From NCBI RefSeq assembly GCF_932526225.1, contig NC_064047.1:4525501-4589500 (forward strand): 64,000 nucleotides of DNA. The letters are read 5' to 3'. Below, in pieces: positions 11,181 through 23,307 of the stretch. This stretch comes from Nematostella vectensis (taxonomy: Eukaryota > Cnidaria > Anthozoa > Actiniaria > Edwardsiidae). The notes beneath the pieces are model-generated. The model was not told the DNA's origin, did not search any database, and saw nothing but the letters and a program-made list of their open reading frames with translations. Within the stretch, counting starts at the first letter, position 1. Each line of letters begins with the position of its first letter. Both the position numbers and the translations under genes were made by a program.

Positions 11181-14100
11181 CTACAACGAGAAAGAAGACA
11201 ATGATAATACGCCAATGACGAGTCCTCGATCTTATCCTCCCTCCCCCCCCCTCCCCTCCGAGCTCGCATCAGAAACACGACACGACGATAACAATGAAAA
11301 CTAGAACCCACCAACAACAATTAAAGATAAAACAAGCGCAAAAAATAAAATAAAAAATACCAAAACGCGATGAATACAGCAACAACGACAAAAAAATCAC
11401 TACGTTCAAATCAACTACTTTCATACAACTAGAAAACTACCAACAGCACTGATCATACCTCTCATGATTGACAATCGCCATGGCAACCGATAAATAACTG
11501 ACGTCGAACTCCACGTTGATACCTGCCCCGCGATCCAGAAAAAGTTCTACACACCCTGGGCTATTGCTCTTGATAGCAGAGCTAAGAGCTGTCTCCATAT
11601 CTATGGTAACCTCGACAATTGATGCCTGGTTGTCAAGGAGAAGTTGGCAAGTCTTGGGGCATCCATGTTGCGCCGCGAGCATCAGCGGTGTTGCGCGCTT
11701 AGCATCCTTAGCGTTGACGTCACTTCCGGATCGCAGCAGAACGGAGCAGACTTTTCTGCAAAGAAAGAGTGGCTTTAATAGTTTTAACTATTTAAAAAAA
11801 AACCTCTTAGCAAATATATAAACAGGGGAAAAAAGGTAGTGTAAAAGAAGAAGTGGAGATAAAAAAAAATTGCTGCGCTTATCTTTTAAACCACATAAAC
11901 GCACCGAAGCGAATAAAAAGGGCGCATTACAGTCACATCAGCTACAGGATATTCGCTGGACAAAAGCGCTAACAAATCAGATATTTTGAGAAGACCTTTG
12001 ACTTGAATAATAATTTGTAAAATTCCAATCAAACGAGTTCTATGAGTTTATAAGAGTTTTTATCCGAGCAGATAGAGTCATATATGTTAGAGTTATATAT
12101 GTGTAACTAAATGAGTTTAGAGAAAAAGCTTGAGAGAAAAATCAATCGGAACGTTTCACCACGTGATTTATAAATAGAAAGTTATACTTACTTCCACCCC
12201 CCTGCGGCGGCAAGGTGCAACGGCGTCCTCCCTTGATCGTCGCGTTCGTTTACTCCCGCCGCGTATCTAACGAGAGCCTCCACGTGCTGAACCAGGCCCC
12301 GCGCGGCCGCAAGGTGCAAGGGAGTCTGCTGACTGCTGTCTCGTGGGCTCGCATTAGGACCAAAGCTGAGAACTGTTTCCAGGATCTGAAGCAATAGGTA
12401 TGAATAATGAGTACATGAATGGCAAAAACTCATATTCCTCAAAGACATATAATCATAGCCAATAGCACTCATCAATAAGAAGCATTCTTGACCCAGCGCT
12501 CTCTTTCTAATGCCGCGAAAATCATTGTCTACCTCGCAGCCGTTCTGGACTCGTCCCGCTAGGCGGCGCTTGAGCCCAAGTAACGGCTGCTTAAAGCCGC
12601 ATTGTCACCAGTTTACTTCCGGAGGGCCGACGGAAATCTCAACCGTTAAGAGACTAAAGTGTCTATTAGAATCGTCCTATTTAACGGGCCATCTGCTCGA
12701 ATTCAGTCTCATCCTCAAAGAAACTTCCAATAGACACACTGCTTTTACAATTTTGAAATATTTCTCCCGATTTCAGTTAAGAACCATTGGAGATGTGACG
12801 TAATCGACCGGAAGTAAACTGGTAACAATGCTACTATGCTGTTACGCGCGCCTGCTACCTTGTAGTTATCGGTGACGGCGGCGTAGTGTATGGCGGACTT
12901 ATTGTCAATATCTGCGCGTGAGAGACACATCTGGCTACTGATGGTGAGGAGCTTATCCAACGCTTCCGGGTGTGCATACTCGATGCATATTTGCAAGCAG
13001 TTACGGCTTAATGTATCCGTGGCAGCCGCATTAGCTCCTGTATAGAACAGTGGTGATTTTTTTTACTGGCTAAGATAATCATGATTCACAGTTGCCTGTT
13101 CTTAATGATCTCGAGGATTATACTGTAATATAATTGACTGATACCATCACCCCTACATAAAACATTGGATGATTACTGGCTGAGTTAATCATGATTGACA
13201 GCTGCCTGTTATTTTTTAACCAAGGCTAAAAGTGTAAGCTTCAACCGGTTTACCTAGATTCCATAGCTCTTCTACGGCGTAACAGGTCCCAGATTGCACT
13301 GCGGTCAAGAATGGCGTGAAGTGATCTGAGTCCACGGCCTCCAGGTCAGCGCCATGCTGCACAAGGAATCGTATCACACTTGTACAGCCCATCATGGCGG
13401 CGCTGAAAAAGAGACAAATTATGATGTACCATTGTAACTTTCAATCCATTGCAAACGTCAAAAAATATGAAAAGAATAAAAAATAGAATTTAACCCATTA
13501 ACTCCTGGCTATTTTTTGAGCTGAATTTACAAAAACAGACTGAAAAAAGGTACCTTCCCCCTATTCTGAGTTTTATACAGCCCGTCAAAGTCAAACACAG
13601 CTGCACCTAGTCAGCGGTATCCTAGCTTTCCAACAGTGCTTTGCGGTCCCCACTTTTAATCCCCTGGTCGTTGTGCTGAAGCGAGCACAAGTTGATGGTT
13701 GCTTGTATTTTTTATCAAAAATACAGCTATGAGCATATTAGGAGAGTGTCTCAGGGCATCATGAAGTCTATTGGGGCATAATTGAGTGCTTTGCTTATGG
13801 ATATTTGCAAGCAAAGGTGGATTCATGATGATTTTTTCTTGTTTGGCTTTGCCTGGATGAGAAAATAATTTTCTAATGAATCACCACAGCTCTCTTAAAT
13901 GTTGTCTTTTCCGAAACCAAATTGATTCCAAAATTGTTTACACTGCTATTCTGGGTCTGTATGACCTGTAATTGATTTTTTGACTTTGGGGAGAGGAGTG
14001 TTGACTGGCCCTCTAGAATTTTTCCCTGGATCTCCCAGAATGCTTTGCAACCCGTAAAGGCATATAAGTGGTTTTACAAGCCTTCAAGGAGTGGTCATTG

Positions 14101-17100
14101 TGTTTTGAGGCCATGGAAATGAACCTGGAGGATCAGAATAAAGGTATCTATTTGTGTCTTGAGCTGTGTTTGCTGATCTCTCTCCCTTGTGTGGTATTTT
14201 GAGCGTTTTATTGAGAGGGGTGATTCTGCTTTTCTTTCCTTGTTCGATTTGAAATTTGTCAAAGAACCTGTGCTATTATTTGGCCTAATAGTAGTTGCCA
14301 ACACCTTGGTTTATTGCATATCTTCAAGACCATTTATCCCTTAGACTGATGCCTGAGTATCTTCATCTTGTTGTGTTTATTTTGCATTTATAAATGTTTT
14401 GGGTTGTGGGTACTTCTCAAAGCCGGTACAGGCCGGTTGAGGGGTCAATGTGTTAACAGGTCCCTTATAATATTAAGTAGGAAAAAAACATGAAAAAATT
14501 ATTTCTTCTCAAATCAAGCGTATCTCAGGTATATTTGAGGTCAATATCAATCAATGGCAGTCGTTTTCCCTAAATGGTCTTAAAGAGCCTGGAGCGAGCG
14601 CGCGGGAAACCTGGGAAGTTCTTATTCCAAAATGGCGGTCTGCGAAATGGAAGTATACACGACATCCTGCAAGTTTAAGTTGAAATTATCGACGTCCACA
14701 GTTCTAGGGCGACAAATTAGCGAAAAAATGATTGAAGCGGACTTCAAATATGGCATGTAATGTTCTAAATGAGCAATTGACCAAGTGAACTAGAAAACAA
14801 AATTGAGACGGCCTGTTCCTAATTATGCCAACGATTCGAATTCTGGGGCTTTCCGCTTGTTATCCAGGTTAGAATAGGAAAGAAACCTCCATTTTGCACC
14901 CAAACCAAGGGCCATGCCGTTTGTCAAATGAAAAAAGGAAACCGTCTAAATCTAGGCTGACAAAATGGAACCAGGAACGACATTTTAGCAGCATTTAACG
15001 ATCAGGAAAGGGATTTATTGTAAACAACGGTCATGAAAACGGAAATGAGTGAAAGTCGACCTGAAAAGCGTGACTTATACCTTTGTTTAGCTAGTTTCTT
15101 CCAAATGTTAGGCTTACCTATGTAACGGTGTCCTGTGATTAATGTCCACGACGTTCACTGGCGCTCCATGTTCTACCACAAGTCTCACGCATTCCAAGCT
15201 ACCTTTAGCCGCAGCCACATGGAGCGCAGTGCTTCCGCAATTTAACGTCTCGTTTACACAGGCACCCTTCTCCAGGCAGTAGCCCGCAATGTTGTGGTCA
15301 GCGGCCTTTACGGCTAAGTGGAATGCAGTGTTGCCGTCTATGTCTTTATCGCTCATTAGTGTGACCGCTGGTATTTCTTGTGCCAACGCTGGTAGTAATA
15401 GGAAAACATAAGGGAGATGGGTAATAATAATAATATCTATTTTGTGGCGAACATGCGTTCCATTTGAAACACATGACTGTGAATCCATTGTTTCTCTGGG
15501 GTTAAGGGTGCTGAAACATATCTCGTTATCTCGATTCGGTTGTTAGCTGCATCACGATCATCCGGGAACACACATGGGACATGATGAGCGCTTTACAATA
15601 AAAACATGACAGGGGTTGGGATGAGGGTTTCGAGCCCTGAATTTCCTAAAAATGTCAGTTACATAGGTAAAGTGTTTTCTTTCTCTGCATTACAGCCAAA
15701 CTCGTTGTTGCGCGACACCGGCGAATCCAAAATCCTTGTCTCGTTTGGGAATAGCGCGAAGTCAGACACAAGCTTTAGGGGCTGTTTGTCTGGTCTTGAT
15801 TGTTTGGTTTGATTGACTACGCGCTATTCCCAAACGAGAAAAGTAATTTTGGATTCTGGGAGGTCGCGCAAGAACGAATTTGGCTATAAGAGGACAAAAA
15901 GTCTTTTTGTTTGATTGTATTATTGCATGTAAAGAAAAATCTTGTAATGTAATAACGAGTGCCATCAGGCCCGAATCGTTAATTTCCTAAAAATGCCAAG
16001 GATGGAAACGAATACCGCCTGATTTTCCCAATTTTTTAACCCCACTGTCATGCTTATATCCGAGTCATACCTTCCCCCAACACACACCTATACACTCTGC
16101 GCTGTCAGGCCTGTTACCAGGATAAAAATTTTACCAAGGAAAAGCTAGCCACTGGATGGTAAATCCGCCAAAGCTGATACTTTTTAATTGTGAAACACTA
16201 AGCATCAAACTTTTACCGAGGTGTCGCCCCATGACAGGTTCTCCAATAGGGTTCTGGATTCCGGATTCCATGTGGGTTTTTTCTCTTGGATTCCGGATCC
16301 CAGCAGCATGGATTCCGGATTCCATATCTCATTTTTTCATGGATTCCGGATTCCATATCTCATTTTTTCATGGATTCCGGATTCCATATCTCATTTTTTT
16401 CATGGATTCCGGATCCCATATCTCATTTTTTCATGGATTCCGGATTCCGGATTACCTGTCATGGGGCGAGAGGTGAGTGCCTCAATTGCCTCATGCTGGC
16501 TACGGCACTGGTTGTTCGTACCTTTCTCAACGATTAGCTTGACTATCTTAAGGTTCTTTGACGATGCCGCCATATGCAGTGGGGTCAGGTGACCAGATGC
16601 CTGCGCCCTGAGGTCCACCCCGTGACTGATCAATACCTCGCTCAGCTCGAGGTTACCAAGGTGGCACGCCAGATGCAATGGTGTCTGCTGGACTGTGTTT
16701 CTGGCGTCCGCGTGTACCTGGGGGTAGTCCAGGAGAAGCTTGGTCACGTGCACGTTTGCCTGCAGCACAGCGTGGTGCAGCGCTGTGTTGCCATGGTGAT
16801 CAGGGGTCTCGGGGTCGGCGCCCAGCTCGAGAAGACGCTTAATAGTGTTTACACTATCGCACCTGGGGCACAAAGTTTTCATCAGAATTGCGGGACATTG
16901 TTTATGAGCGTGACATTTCTTTGTTACCATGGGGTCGGCGATCAATGGGACGCCTTACAGTCTTTTAAGTATGTTCGTGCTCTCGCAAAGTTTTCATCAG
17001 AATTGCGTGACATTGTTTATGAGTGTGACATTTCTTTGTTCTGTGCTTAGTCTCTGCGATCCTTCGCACAGAAAATGTCAATATTGTATATTCTACATAA

Positions 17101-18567
17101 ACAACACACGAGGTGTGAGGAGTGACGCGTACCAGTCTATTTAAGACCATATAACAAGTTTAATGTAAAAATATACAAACATGTTTATGTATCAACTAGC
17201 AGAAAACTGGGGAAAAACAACCCCGTAAAAAAACGACGCGTTATACAAACTGGTAAGGTCAAGTGAAAGACGAATGTAATTAGCTAAATATATAGGCATG
17301 AGTGAACCTCTAGGTAACGCACAAGGCGCGAATTCCGAATGCCCAACATAAACACATTTGCCTTCAGATCGGCGATCAATGGGACTCCTAACAGGCTTTT
17401 TATTATGTTTGTGCTCTCGCAAAGTTTTTATCCGAATTGCGTGACATTGTATTATAAGCGCGACATAGATTTGTTCAGAAATGCGTGACATTGTTCTACG
17501 ACCAAATTCCATTAGTGTAGTTGTAGCATTTTTACCGGGGATCTCGCCTGTGATCTGATAGGGGGGGGGGGGGGGGGGTACGTCACATCTCAATCTCTCA
17601 CCATTTGGACTTAGCAATAGCCCTTAGATAATCTATCATACAAGTCGACTTGTATGACTGCTGTTTTGTTTTGTTTGTTTAGCATAAATTTCTTATAAAG
17701 TAGAAAAAATGTTTATTCATTCATTTATACTAATTAGTAATAGAATAGAGCCATTTTTGTAGGATAAATTGGATCTTACAGTGGATTTACCTAGCTACTA
17801 AAATTAACATATCATTTGCTTTGTTTTCTTGCGGCACTAAAAGACTCACAGATGGTAACACTCATTTAACATTTACATCAATTACTGTTACCCGAAAAGA
17901 TGTTCAAATGTGATGTCATCAAAGCTCTATGGGGTTATGTACTCATTTATTGTTCACAAGTTTATACAGCAGCGGAAACCACATAATTGCAAAGAAAAAC
18001 AAATAAACGTGAGACGATAACATCAGATCAGAAGTACCAGTGTTAGGTGACTAGAGAACTTGGCTCGCTATATTTATACGCTAAGACCAGACAGTAATCT
18101 ATGTGGCAGTCCCACATGGAAGGAAATAAACGTGATGTGCATAGTGAAAACACAGCATACCATCTTATAGCGTACCTTATAGCGACTTGTATCGGGGTGA
18201 GTCCCTCGTCTGAACGCACATCGACATCAGATCCGTTCTCAACCAGCACGACCACAATCTCAGCTCGATCATATCTCGCGGCGTGGTGCAGAAATGCGAG
18301 CCCTAATGAGTCAAGTTCATTCACCTCTCTCCTGTACTCTTCCCGGGCGAGAAACTCAGATACACAATTCGTCTGTCCGTCCTTGATGGCGCTAAGGATA
18401 GATGTCGGTCGTTGGGTACGTGTTAGCGGGATCGGCTGATCTACATCGATGATGTTGACATTAACTTGCCCTTTAGTACCGTCAACAGGATCTTGGAGAC
18501 GTTTTTTGTTGTGAAATGGAGCCCGGTGGCGTTTTCTAAAAGGACTTTTAAGAAGCCCCAAAGACAT
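8027..18567 (-). CDS. TRPA1-like: TRPA1-like ankyrin-repeat cation channel
   Basis: Eleven minus-strand exons join in phase to exactly 1,143 codons plus stop: 18567-18176, 16862-16522, 15388-15118, 13402-13254, 13037-12859, 12385-12192, 11755-11459, 11180-10316, 9886-9686, 8932-8751, 8387-8027. The length fits TRPA1 (~1,100-1,200 aa). The first seven exons encode a long ankyrin array, exon 8 encodes S1-S5, exon 9 the pore and S6, exon 10 the conserved segment after S6 (GLAVGDI). TRPA channels are tetrameric non-selective cation channels of sensory cells, opened by heat or electrophiles; which stimulus opens this one cannot be read from the sequence. The last junction rests on a TTTTAG acceptor at 8389-8388 that keeps phase; a nearby CAG would introduce a stop. 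Start ATG 18567 is the first in the exon; an upstream non-coding exon is possible. Confidence 0.94.
11459..18567 (-). CDS. TRPA1-like: TRPA1-like: N-terminal ankyrin-repeat exons 1-7
   Basis: About 607 residues. The first ~60 are basic and repeat-free; then come many ankyrin units recognisable by TPLHLAA or TALHHA and HGAD or NVVD signatures, e.g. TALHVAAAKG, TPLHMAASS, TPLHLAAARG. Junctions fall inside repeats: exon 3 ends in TPLH and exon 4 supplies AAMMGC, which independently confirms that join. Exon 4 (13402-13254) lacks an internal start and is easily missed. In this family the ankyrin stack is cytoplasmic and carries reactive cysteines for electrophile sensing; I did not map cysteine equivalents. 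Confidence 0.93.
12600..12830. mobile_element. MITE-like element, copy A (TRPA intron)
   Basis: 231 bases bounded by near-perfect 23-bp terminal inverted repeats (CATTGTCACCAGTTTACTTC at left; the right end is its complement with one mismatch). No coding capacity. Two related copies lie at 55977-56212 and 56227-56462. Confidence 0.8.
13490..14458. mobile_element. Possible ~0.97-kb non-autonomous element in a TRPA intron
   Basis: Intronic block starting TTAACCCATTAACTCCT and ending with an imperfect complement (GGGGTCAATGTGTTAACA). No ORF of note. The inverted ends are short and imperfect, so the boundaries are tentative. Confidence 0.4.
15690..15889. mobile_element. 200-bp foldback (long hairpin) element in a TRPA intron
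   Basis: Two ~75-base arms, 15690-15766 and 15815-15889, are inverted copies around a ~48-base loop. The inner 19 bases (CTCGTTTGGGAATAGCGCG) pair perfectly, the outer part with several mismatches. Typical of a foldback or MITE insertion. Confidence 0.8.
16225..16468. repeat. ~30-bp minisatellite enclosed by a perfect 15-bp inverted repeat
   Basis: About six copies of a unit built on ATGGATTCCGGATTCCATAT and CTCATTTTTTC sit between CGCCCCATGACAGGT (16225-16239) and its exact complement (16454-16468), just downstream of TRPA exon 2. The plus-strand ORFs here (DSGFHISFFHGF type) are repeat translations. Confidence 0.88.
16798..17480 (-). repeat. Degenerate ~115-bp repeats copied from the 5' edge of TRPA exon 2
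   Basis: Exon 2 starts at 16862 (minus strand). Its first bases plus the adjoining intron recur at about 16928-17041 and, more diverged, at about 17367-17460. Shared blocks are GGGGTCGGCG and CAAAGTTTTCATCAGAATTG followed by GACATTG and GACATTTCTTTGTT. Confidence 0.72.
17562..17578. repeat. Poly-G run
   Basis: Seventeen-base G homopolymer in TRPA intron 1; its length is prone to assembly error. Confidence 0.9.
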
Positions 18568-19340
18568 TTTTCCCTCTAAAATTCTAAGCCTTGCATCGGT
18601 GACATTGCAAAATGTAAATTTAAATTGCTATGGTTCAGCTTTAAAAAAGAAAGCGTTCAAGCGAAACATTGTTCACGTAAAGAGGCCACTCAACACACTG
18701 GGCTACTGAAGTGAGTTGTTACGCAATTTCCTGCATACGTCAAACCACGCTCTCACCAATCGGTAATGCAACAACTATACCACAAGAATCCACACAATAA
18801 TTGGAAATACTCCATCTACCATCTCACATGATACAAGTAAAATAAAACCAAACAGAATAACGAGCAATGGAGCAACTGCAGAATACCCGTCCACAAAGAG
18901 TTAACAATGAGACTTCACACCCCGATTTCTATAGAACGAGGCAGTAAATACAAGGAAAATGCAAATAAGTGGACGGGTATTCTGCAGTTTAGCCCGAGCA
19001 ATTTCTATCAATAGACATCAAATACCGAGAAGTCTGCAGTAATAGTTTTAATATTTCCATCGAAATGACTAAAAAGTGCCCTTTTTTTCCGAACCCACTA
19101 TCGGTAGTAAGGAAACATTTCTGAGGACCTATCCAATATCTTTCCCCACCCCCCTCTCAGGGTTTTTAATGAACACTTTCTTATCAATATTATTGTTTTT
19201 GTACCCAAGACTAATATTCAAAACTATCTATTACTGACTTCAAAAATATAGATTTTCCAGTACTAGGAATTGTTTAAGAGACAAACCAAGGACGGAATCT
19301 AATCCATTGTCTACTAAGAGAGAAGAGAGGGAATTTTGAG
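18568..19340. other. Intergenic, 5' flank of the TRPA gene
   Basis: No coding signal. Presumed promoter side of TRPA. It contains a perfect 21-bp inverted repeat (arms 18874-18894 and 18969-18989, core CTGCAGAATACCCGTCCAC) around a 74-base loop, probably a small foldback insertion. Confidence 0.6.
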
Positions 19341-19344
19341 TGTG

Positions 19345-21655
19345 CCTATTTACCAGAACTCGAGCCAGAACTCGAGCCAGGACTCGAGTTAGGACTCGAG
19401 CCAGGACTCTAGTTATAAATAAAAAAAAGTATACTATTTTAAAATTTATTCAATTTATAAAAAGTACTCTCTATCGGCTGAGGTTTTAGTTTCCAAAACT
19501 TTTGGATGTATCGACCTGATATCAATGTACCCAATCCCACCCCCAGAGTTGGGCATTACATCTTGACATCCTTGAAATACTGTCACCCCGACGTGACCAA
19601 TCCCACCCCAAGAGTTGGGCAGTACATCTTGACATCCTTGAAATACTGTCACCCCAACGTGACCAAATGCCACGGCTGCCATGGACAGCTCAAAGGCAGA
19701 CGACTCAAATCCCGCAACCACCTGAAGATCTTGTGGTGGTGGCCATGATGTCACGCTAGTTCTCTCATGAAGGTTCCTTATGGATGAAGACGGGAAATGT
19801 ATATTTTCATACAAATGTGGGGTGTATTCGGCAGGTGTTGCCGCATTTTGTTAGCTCGCTGATTTTACTGCAGCCAGGGTTTCCATCTGTAAGCCATGCA
19901 GATAAGATCTTGTTTTAAGTAATCTCAATCTTTCTTTAAAGACACAATTTATGGCTTTAGACTACTTTTCAAATAAGCAGCGACCATTTTGCGACCAGCG
20001 AGCATTCTGTGTGTACAAGGTTTGTGTGGGTCAAATCACGTTAGTTCAGGATTGAGCTATCAGCTGATATTATTTTGCCGACTAAACGCACTATACAGGA
20101 GATATTTTAAAGTGCTGTGTGTACAAGTTTGGGTGGAAATCACGTTAGTTCAGGATTGAGCTATCAGCTGATAGTATTTTGTCGATTAGCGCACTAAACA
20201 AAAGATGTTTAAAGTGCTGTGTGTACGAGTTTGGGTGGGTTCAAATCACGTTAGTTCAGGATTGAGATATCAGCTGATAGTATTTTGTCGATTAGCGCAC
20301 TAAACAGAAGATGTTTAAAGTGCTGTGTGTACAAGTTTGGGTGGGTTCAAATCACGTTAGTTTAGGATTAAGCTATCACCTGATAATATTTTGCCGACTA
20401 AACGCACTATACAGGAGATATTTTAAAGTGCTGTGTGTACAAGTTTGGGTGGATTCAAATCACGTTAGTTCAGGATTGAGCTATCAGCTGATAGTATTTT
20501 GTCGATTAGCGCACTAAACAGAAGATGTTTAAAGTGCTGTGTGTACAAGTTTGGGTGGGTTCAAATCACGTTAGTTCAGGATTAAGCTATCAGCTGATAA
20601 TATTTTGCCTGCTAAACGCACTATACAGAAGATATTTAAAGTGCTGTGTGTACAAGTTTGGGTGGGTTCAAATCACGTTAGTTCATAATCGAGCTATCAG
20701 CTGATAATATTTTGCCGGCTAAACGCACTAGCGTTTTTCATAATGCTGTATGGGTCAAATCACGTTTCTCATTCGTTTAGGTCTAAGTATTTTTAAACGA
20801 AATATTTATTGTTGCAATTGTTATTGTGGAGTGCATATCACGCATTTTCGTGAACACAACACGGAAGATATAACATGAGTACGTCCCTTCATTTGATATT
20901 AGATATAAGGATTTGATTTACTTTTAAACCTGTTCGTTGTTTATTGTATGCAGTGGAACATCTTCGGAATCTTGCCCGAAAAATATCGGGATCTCCCGGG
21001 GACTCTCCCTAAAATATGTACATATTCCTATCCCTTAGGGTATAAAATTCGCCCCAAGTGCTATCCTTTAGGGTATTTAAAAAATCTGCTATCCCTTTGG
21101 ACTAGAAATCGATTTGACATTGCCAGGTTGATTTAGATTAACTTTCACACACTAAGTATAAGTAACTTGGATTTGATAATATTTTGAGGGTCCGATTCAG
21201 CAGACAAGAAATAACAGTAATGGCGGGAAAAAAGAAACGCTATTCATGCTCGGGGATCCAGCGCCACTAAGATTCTGCGCGCTCGCACGCTGGATGATCG
21301 CGAAAGTTTTGGAAGCTAAGACAGTAGCCTCCTTTGCTTTTTGTTTCGGTCCTCCCCATTCTAGCTTGTATGGGGAGGATCTGAGACCGACACAAAGAGC
21401 GGCTGCAAAGGAGGCTAAAACCTCAGCCGATAAATAGTACTTTTTATAAATTGTATTAATTTTTTAAATGTTATTTTTTATAAATTTTAAAAAATCAATT
21501 TAATTTTTTTTTAGAAAACTAATTTTTATTTATTTATTTATTTTATAACTTGAGTCCTAAATCGAGTCCTGACTCAAGTCCTGACTCGATTCCTAACTCG
21601 AGTCCGAACTCGAGACCTAACTCGAGTCCTAACACGAGTCCTCGCTCGGTAATTA
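19345..21655. mobile_element. ~2.3-kb transposon-like element with long inverted ends
   Basis: Left end: 12-bp iterations of CAGGACTCGAGC/T at 19352-19413, then an AT-rich stretch and AGTACTCTCTATCGGCTGAG at ~19465-19484. Right end is the inverted counterpart: CTCAGCCGATAAATAGTACT at ~21421-21440, an AT-rich stretch, then ACTCGAGTCCTA iterations at 21550-21650. The outermost bases are TTACC and GGTAA. Inside are a 68-bp direct duplication (19531-19666), seven ~106-bp tandem units (20010-20740) and a hairpin (~21326-21418). No transposase ORF, so it is non-autonomous if mobile. No clear target-site duplication. Confidence 0.65.
20010..20740. repeat. ~106-bp tandem repeat, seven copies
   Basis: Copies of a ~102-108-bp unit starting GTGCTGTGTGTACAAGTTTG and containing the palindrome ATCAGCTGAT. 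Successive starts lie at 20112, 20214, 20320, 20428, 20534 and 20641, with a partial leading copy. Confidence 0.95.
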
Positions 21656-22164
21656 GTATATCTCGGATTCTCTTCCTTATCTTCTGATAAGCGCAATAAG
21701 CATGCCCATTGGAAAGCTCAATCAAAGCTTTCTTTGTCAAGCTATCATCTTGATTCTTGTAAGTCAGACTAATATTATAATAAGAACATCTTTTTTATTG
21801 TATAGTTTTCTAAGGTGATTTGTGTAAAATTCTCGCTTACATTTATCTACATCTTACATCTACTTTTCTATCATAAAAAAACCGGCTCAGCGAATGACAA
21901 AGCCTGATATTCTAGCCAGAAAAAAGACTTAATGGATTTTGCGTATCCGATTTTGTAATATCGCGTATACTTATATTCAAGCGATATATTTTGTGGAGCA
22001 AATATGTCCCTGTGGTCAGCCTTTTGTCTTGTTCACGATAAAACTAATCAAATATTTAAAGGATCCTTTGAGAATAATGCGCATTAAAATTCAAAACCAA
22101 AGCTACTTTTCTATAGATGAGACTTCGAATATCGAAAACAATTCAAGACACCAAGGATAAAATC

Positions 22165-23307
22165 ATGGCTGATGCTAAAAATATTTCACTTATTCCAAGA
22201 CCTCTTCTGGAAGTTCTTATTTCGCTGGATATAACAGAAGCACCGGAAGAGTGGGACTTGCACTCAGACGAGGATGAGTTCTCGGTGGCGCTAGTATGGA
22301 AAAGAGCGAAGGGCAAAAATGAGAGTCATTCAAGAGATAATACAAAGACATTGACAAGCTCAAAGTACGAATTCCTCAGGGGAAGGCCTTTTAAGCCGAA
22401 GAAAGTGCTAACAAAAAAGGAATCGATCTCATCTGAAGAGAATTCCCAAAGGGAACCGCAGGCGTTTATAATTCCACAACGTTCGTGTTCAAATAGACAA
22501 GTTAAATCTTCGAAAATTTCTAACGACTTTTGTAGTGAAAATCACTTCAACGCAAGAATAGGAGACGAAAATGATATAGTTGAGAATATGCTGGAAGGCG
22601 AGAACCCTTTCCCGGAAGCGGAAGCAAGCGAGGCAAGAGTAGAGTCCCCGGATGCAATCCCAAGCACCTCAGCGCTCCAAAGTGCCCCGGTCAGCAGACG
22701 GAGCAGGCATGTATTCGTCTTCAGAGAAAACAAGGAGCATGATCGCAATGTGCTTAAGACAGCTACTAGTAATTTTTTCGGTAACCAAGGCAACAGTAAT
22801 CAGGGCAACGGGAATGAGACCAAACGCATCCTGAAAAATGGCCAGGACAATCTCCAAACTTTAGTAGGAAAACCCCCTTGTCAAAGCTCGCTCAGTAGTA
22901 ACAGTGACCATAGCGATGACAGCCTTAGCAACCGTTGCCATGGCTACAAAGCTGTGTGTTCTTGTGGGGACCAGTTTCGTTATAAGGAGAAAGCGATTCG
23001 GCACATTCTTTTCAACTGTCCGGTAAGCCTGTGTTTCCGGATCGATCTAGACGTTCGCATCCATCGTGCAATCGACCAATGGGAAAGCGAGACAAAAAGG
23101 ATGATGGGAAGAAAATGGTGGCACGCTTACAAAAGCAGTGGAGCCCCGGATACGATGACGTCATTTCCGGAGTCCGGGATGAACGAGCTGGAGGGAATGG
23201 TGAAGGACTTCATCGAGAAGGCGGCGAGTAACGAGCTGCTAGACAAAGGCGAAAACAAGTTTGTACTGATGCGAGGGATGGAGAATCTTCCCTTTGAATT
23301 GCAATGA
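22165..23307 (+). CDS. Uncharacterised 380-aa protein with a short Cys/His cluster
   Basis: Single long exon. I place the start at ATG 22165 (AAAATCATGGC, good Kozak context), 16 codons after the first in-frame ATG at 22117. The product is acidic and low-complexity in its N-terminal two thirds (Ser/Glu/Asn-rich, probably disordered). Around residues 255-288 is a possible small zinc-binding motif, with CSC, then His and Cys (AVCSCGDQFRYK...HILFNCP). A charged C-terminal helix follows (KWWHAYK ... FIEKAA). I do not recognise a family. The terminal codons and stop lie inside the first unit of a 52-bp tandem array. An AATAAA follows at 23890. The length and non-repetitive composition argue for a real gene; introns in the 5' UTR cannot be excluded. 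Confidence 0.68.
   Translation: MADAKNISLIPRPLLEVLISLDITEAPEEWDLHSDEDEFSVALVWKRAKGKNESHSRDNTKTLTSSKYEFLRGRPFKPKKVLTKKESISSEENSQREPQAFIIPQRSCSNRQVKSSKISNDFCSENHFNARIGDENDIVENMLEGENPFPEAEASEARVESPDAIPSTSALQSAPVSRRSRHVFVFRENKEHDRNVLKTATSNFFGNQGNSNQGNGNETKRILKNGQDNLQTLVGKPPCQSSLSSNSDHSDDSLSNRCHGYKAVCSCGDQFRYKEKAIRHILFNCPVSLCFRIDLDVRIHRAIDQWESETKRMMGRKWWHAYKSSGAPDTMTSFPESGMNELEGMVKDFIEKAASNELLDKGENKFVLMRGMENLPFELQ

Noticed and set aside
16156-16592. Plus-strand ORFs with DSGFHISFFHGF repeats
   Set aside because: Translations of the ~30-bp minisatellite in a TRPA intron.
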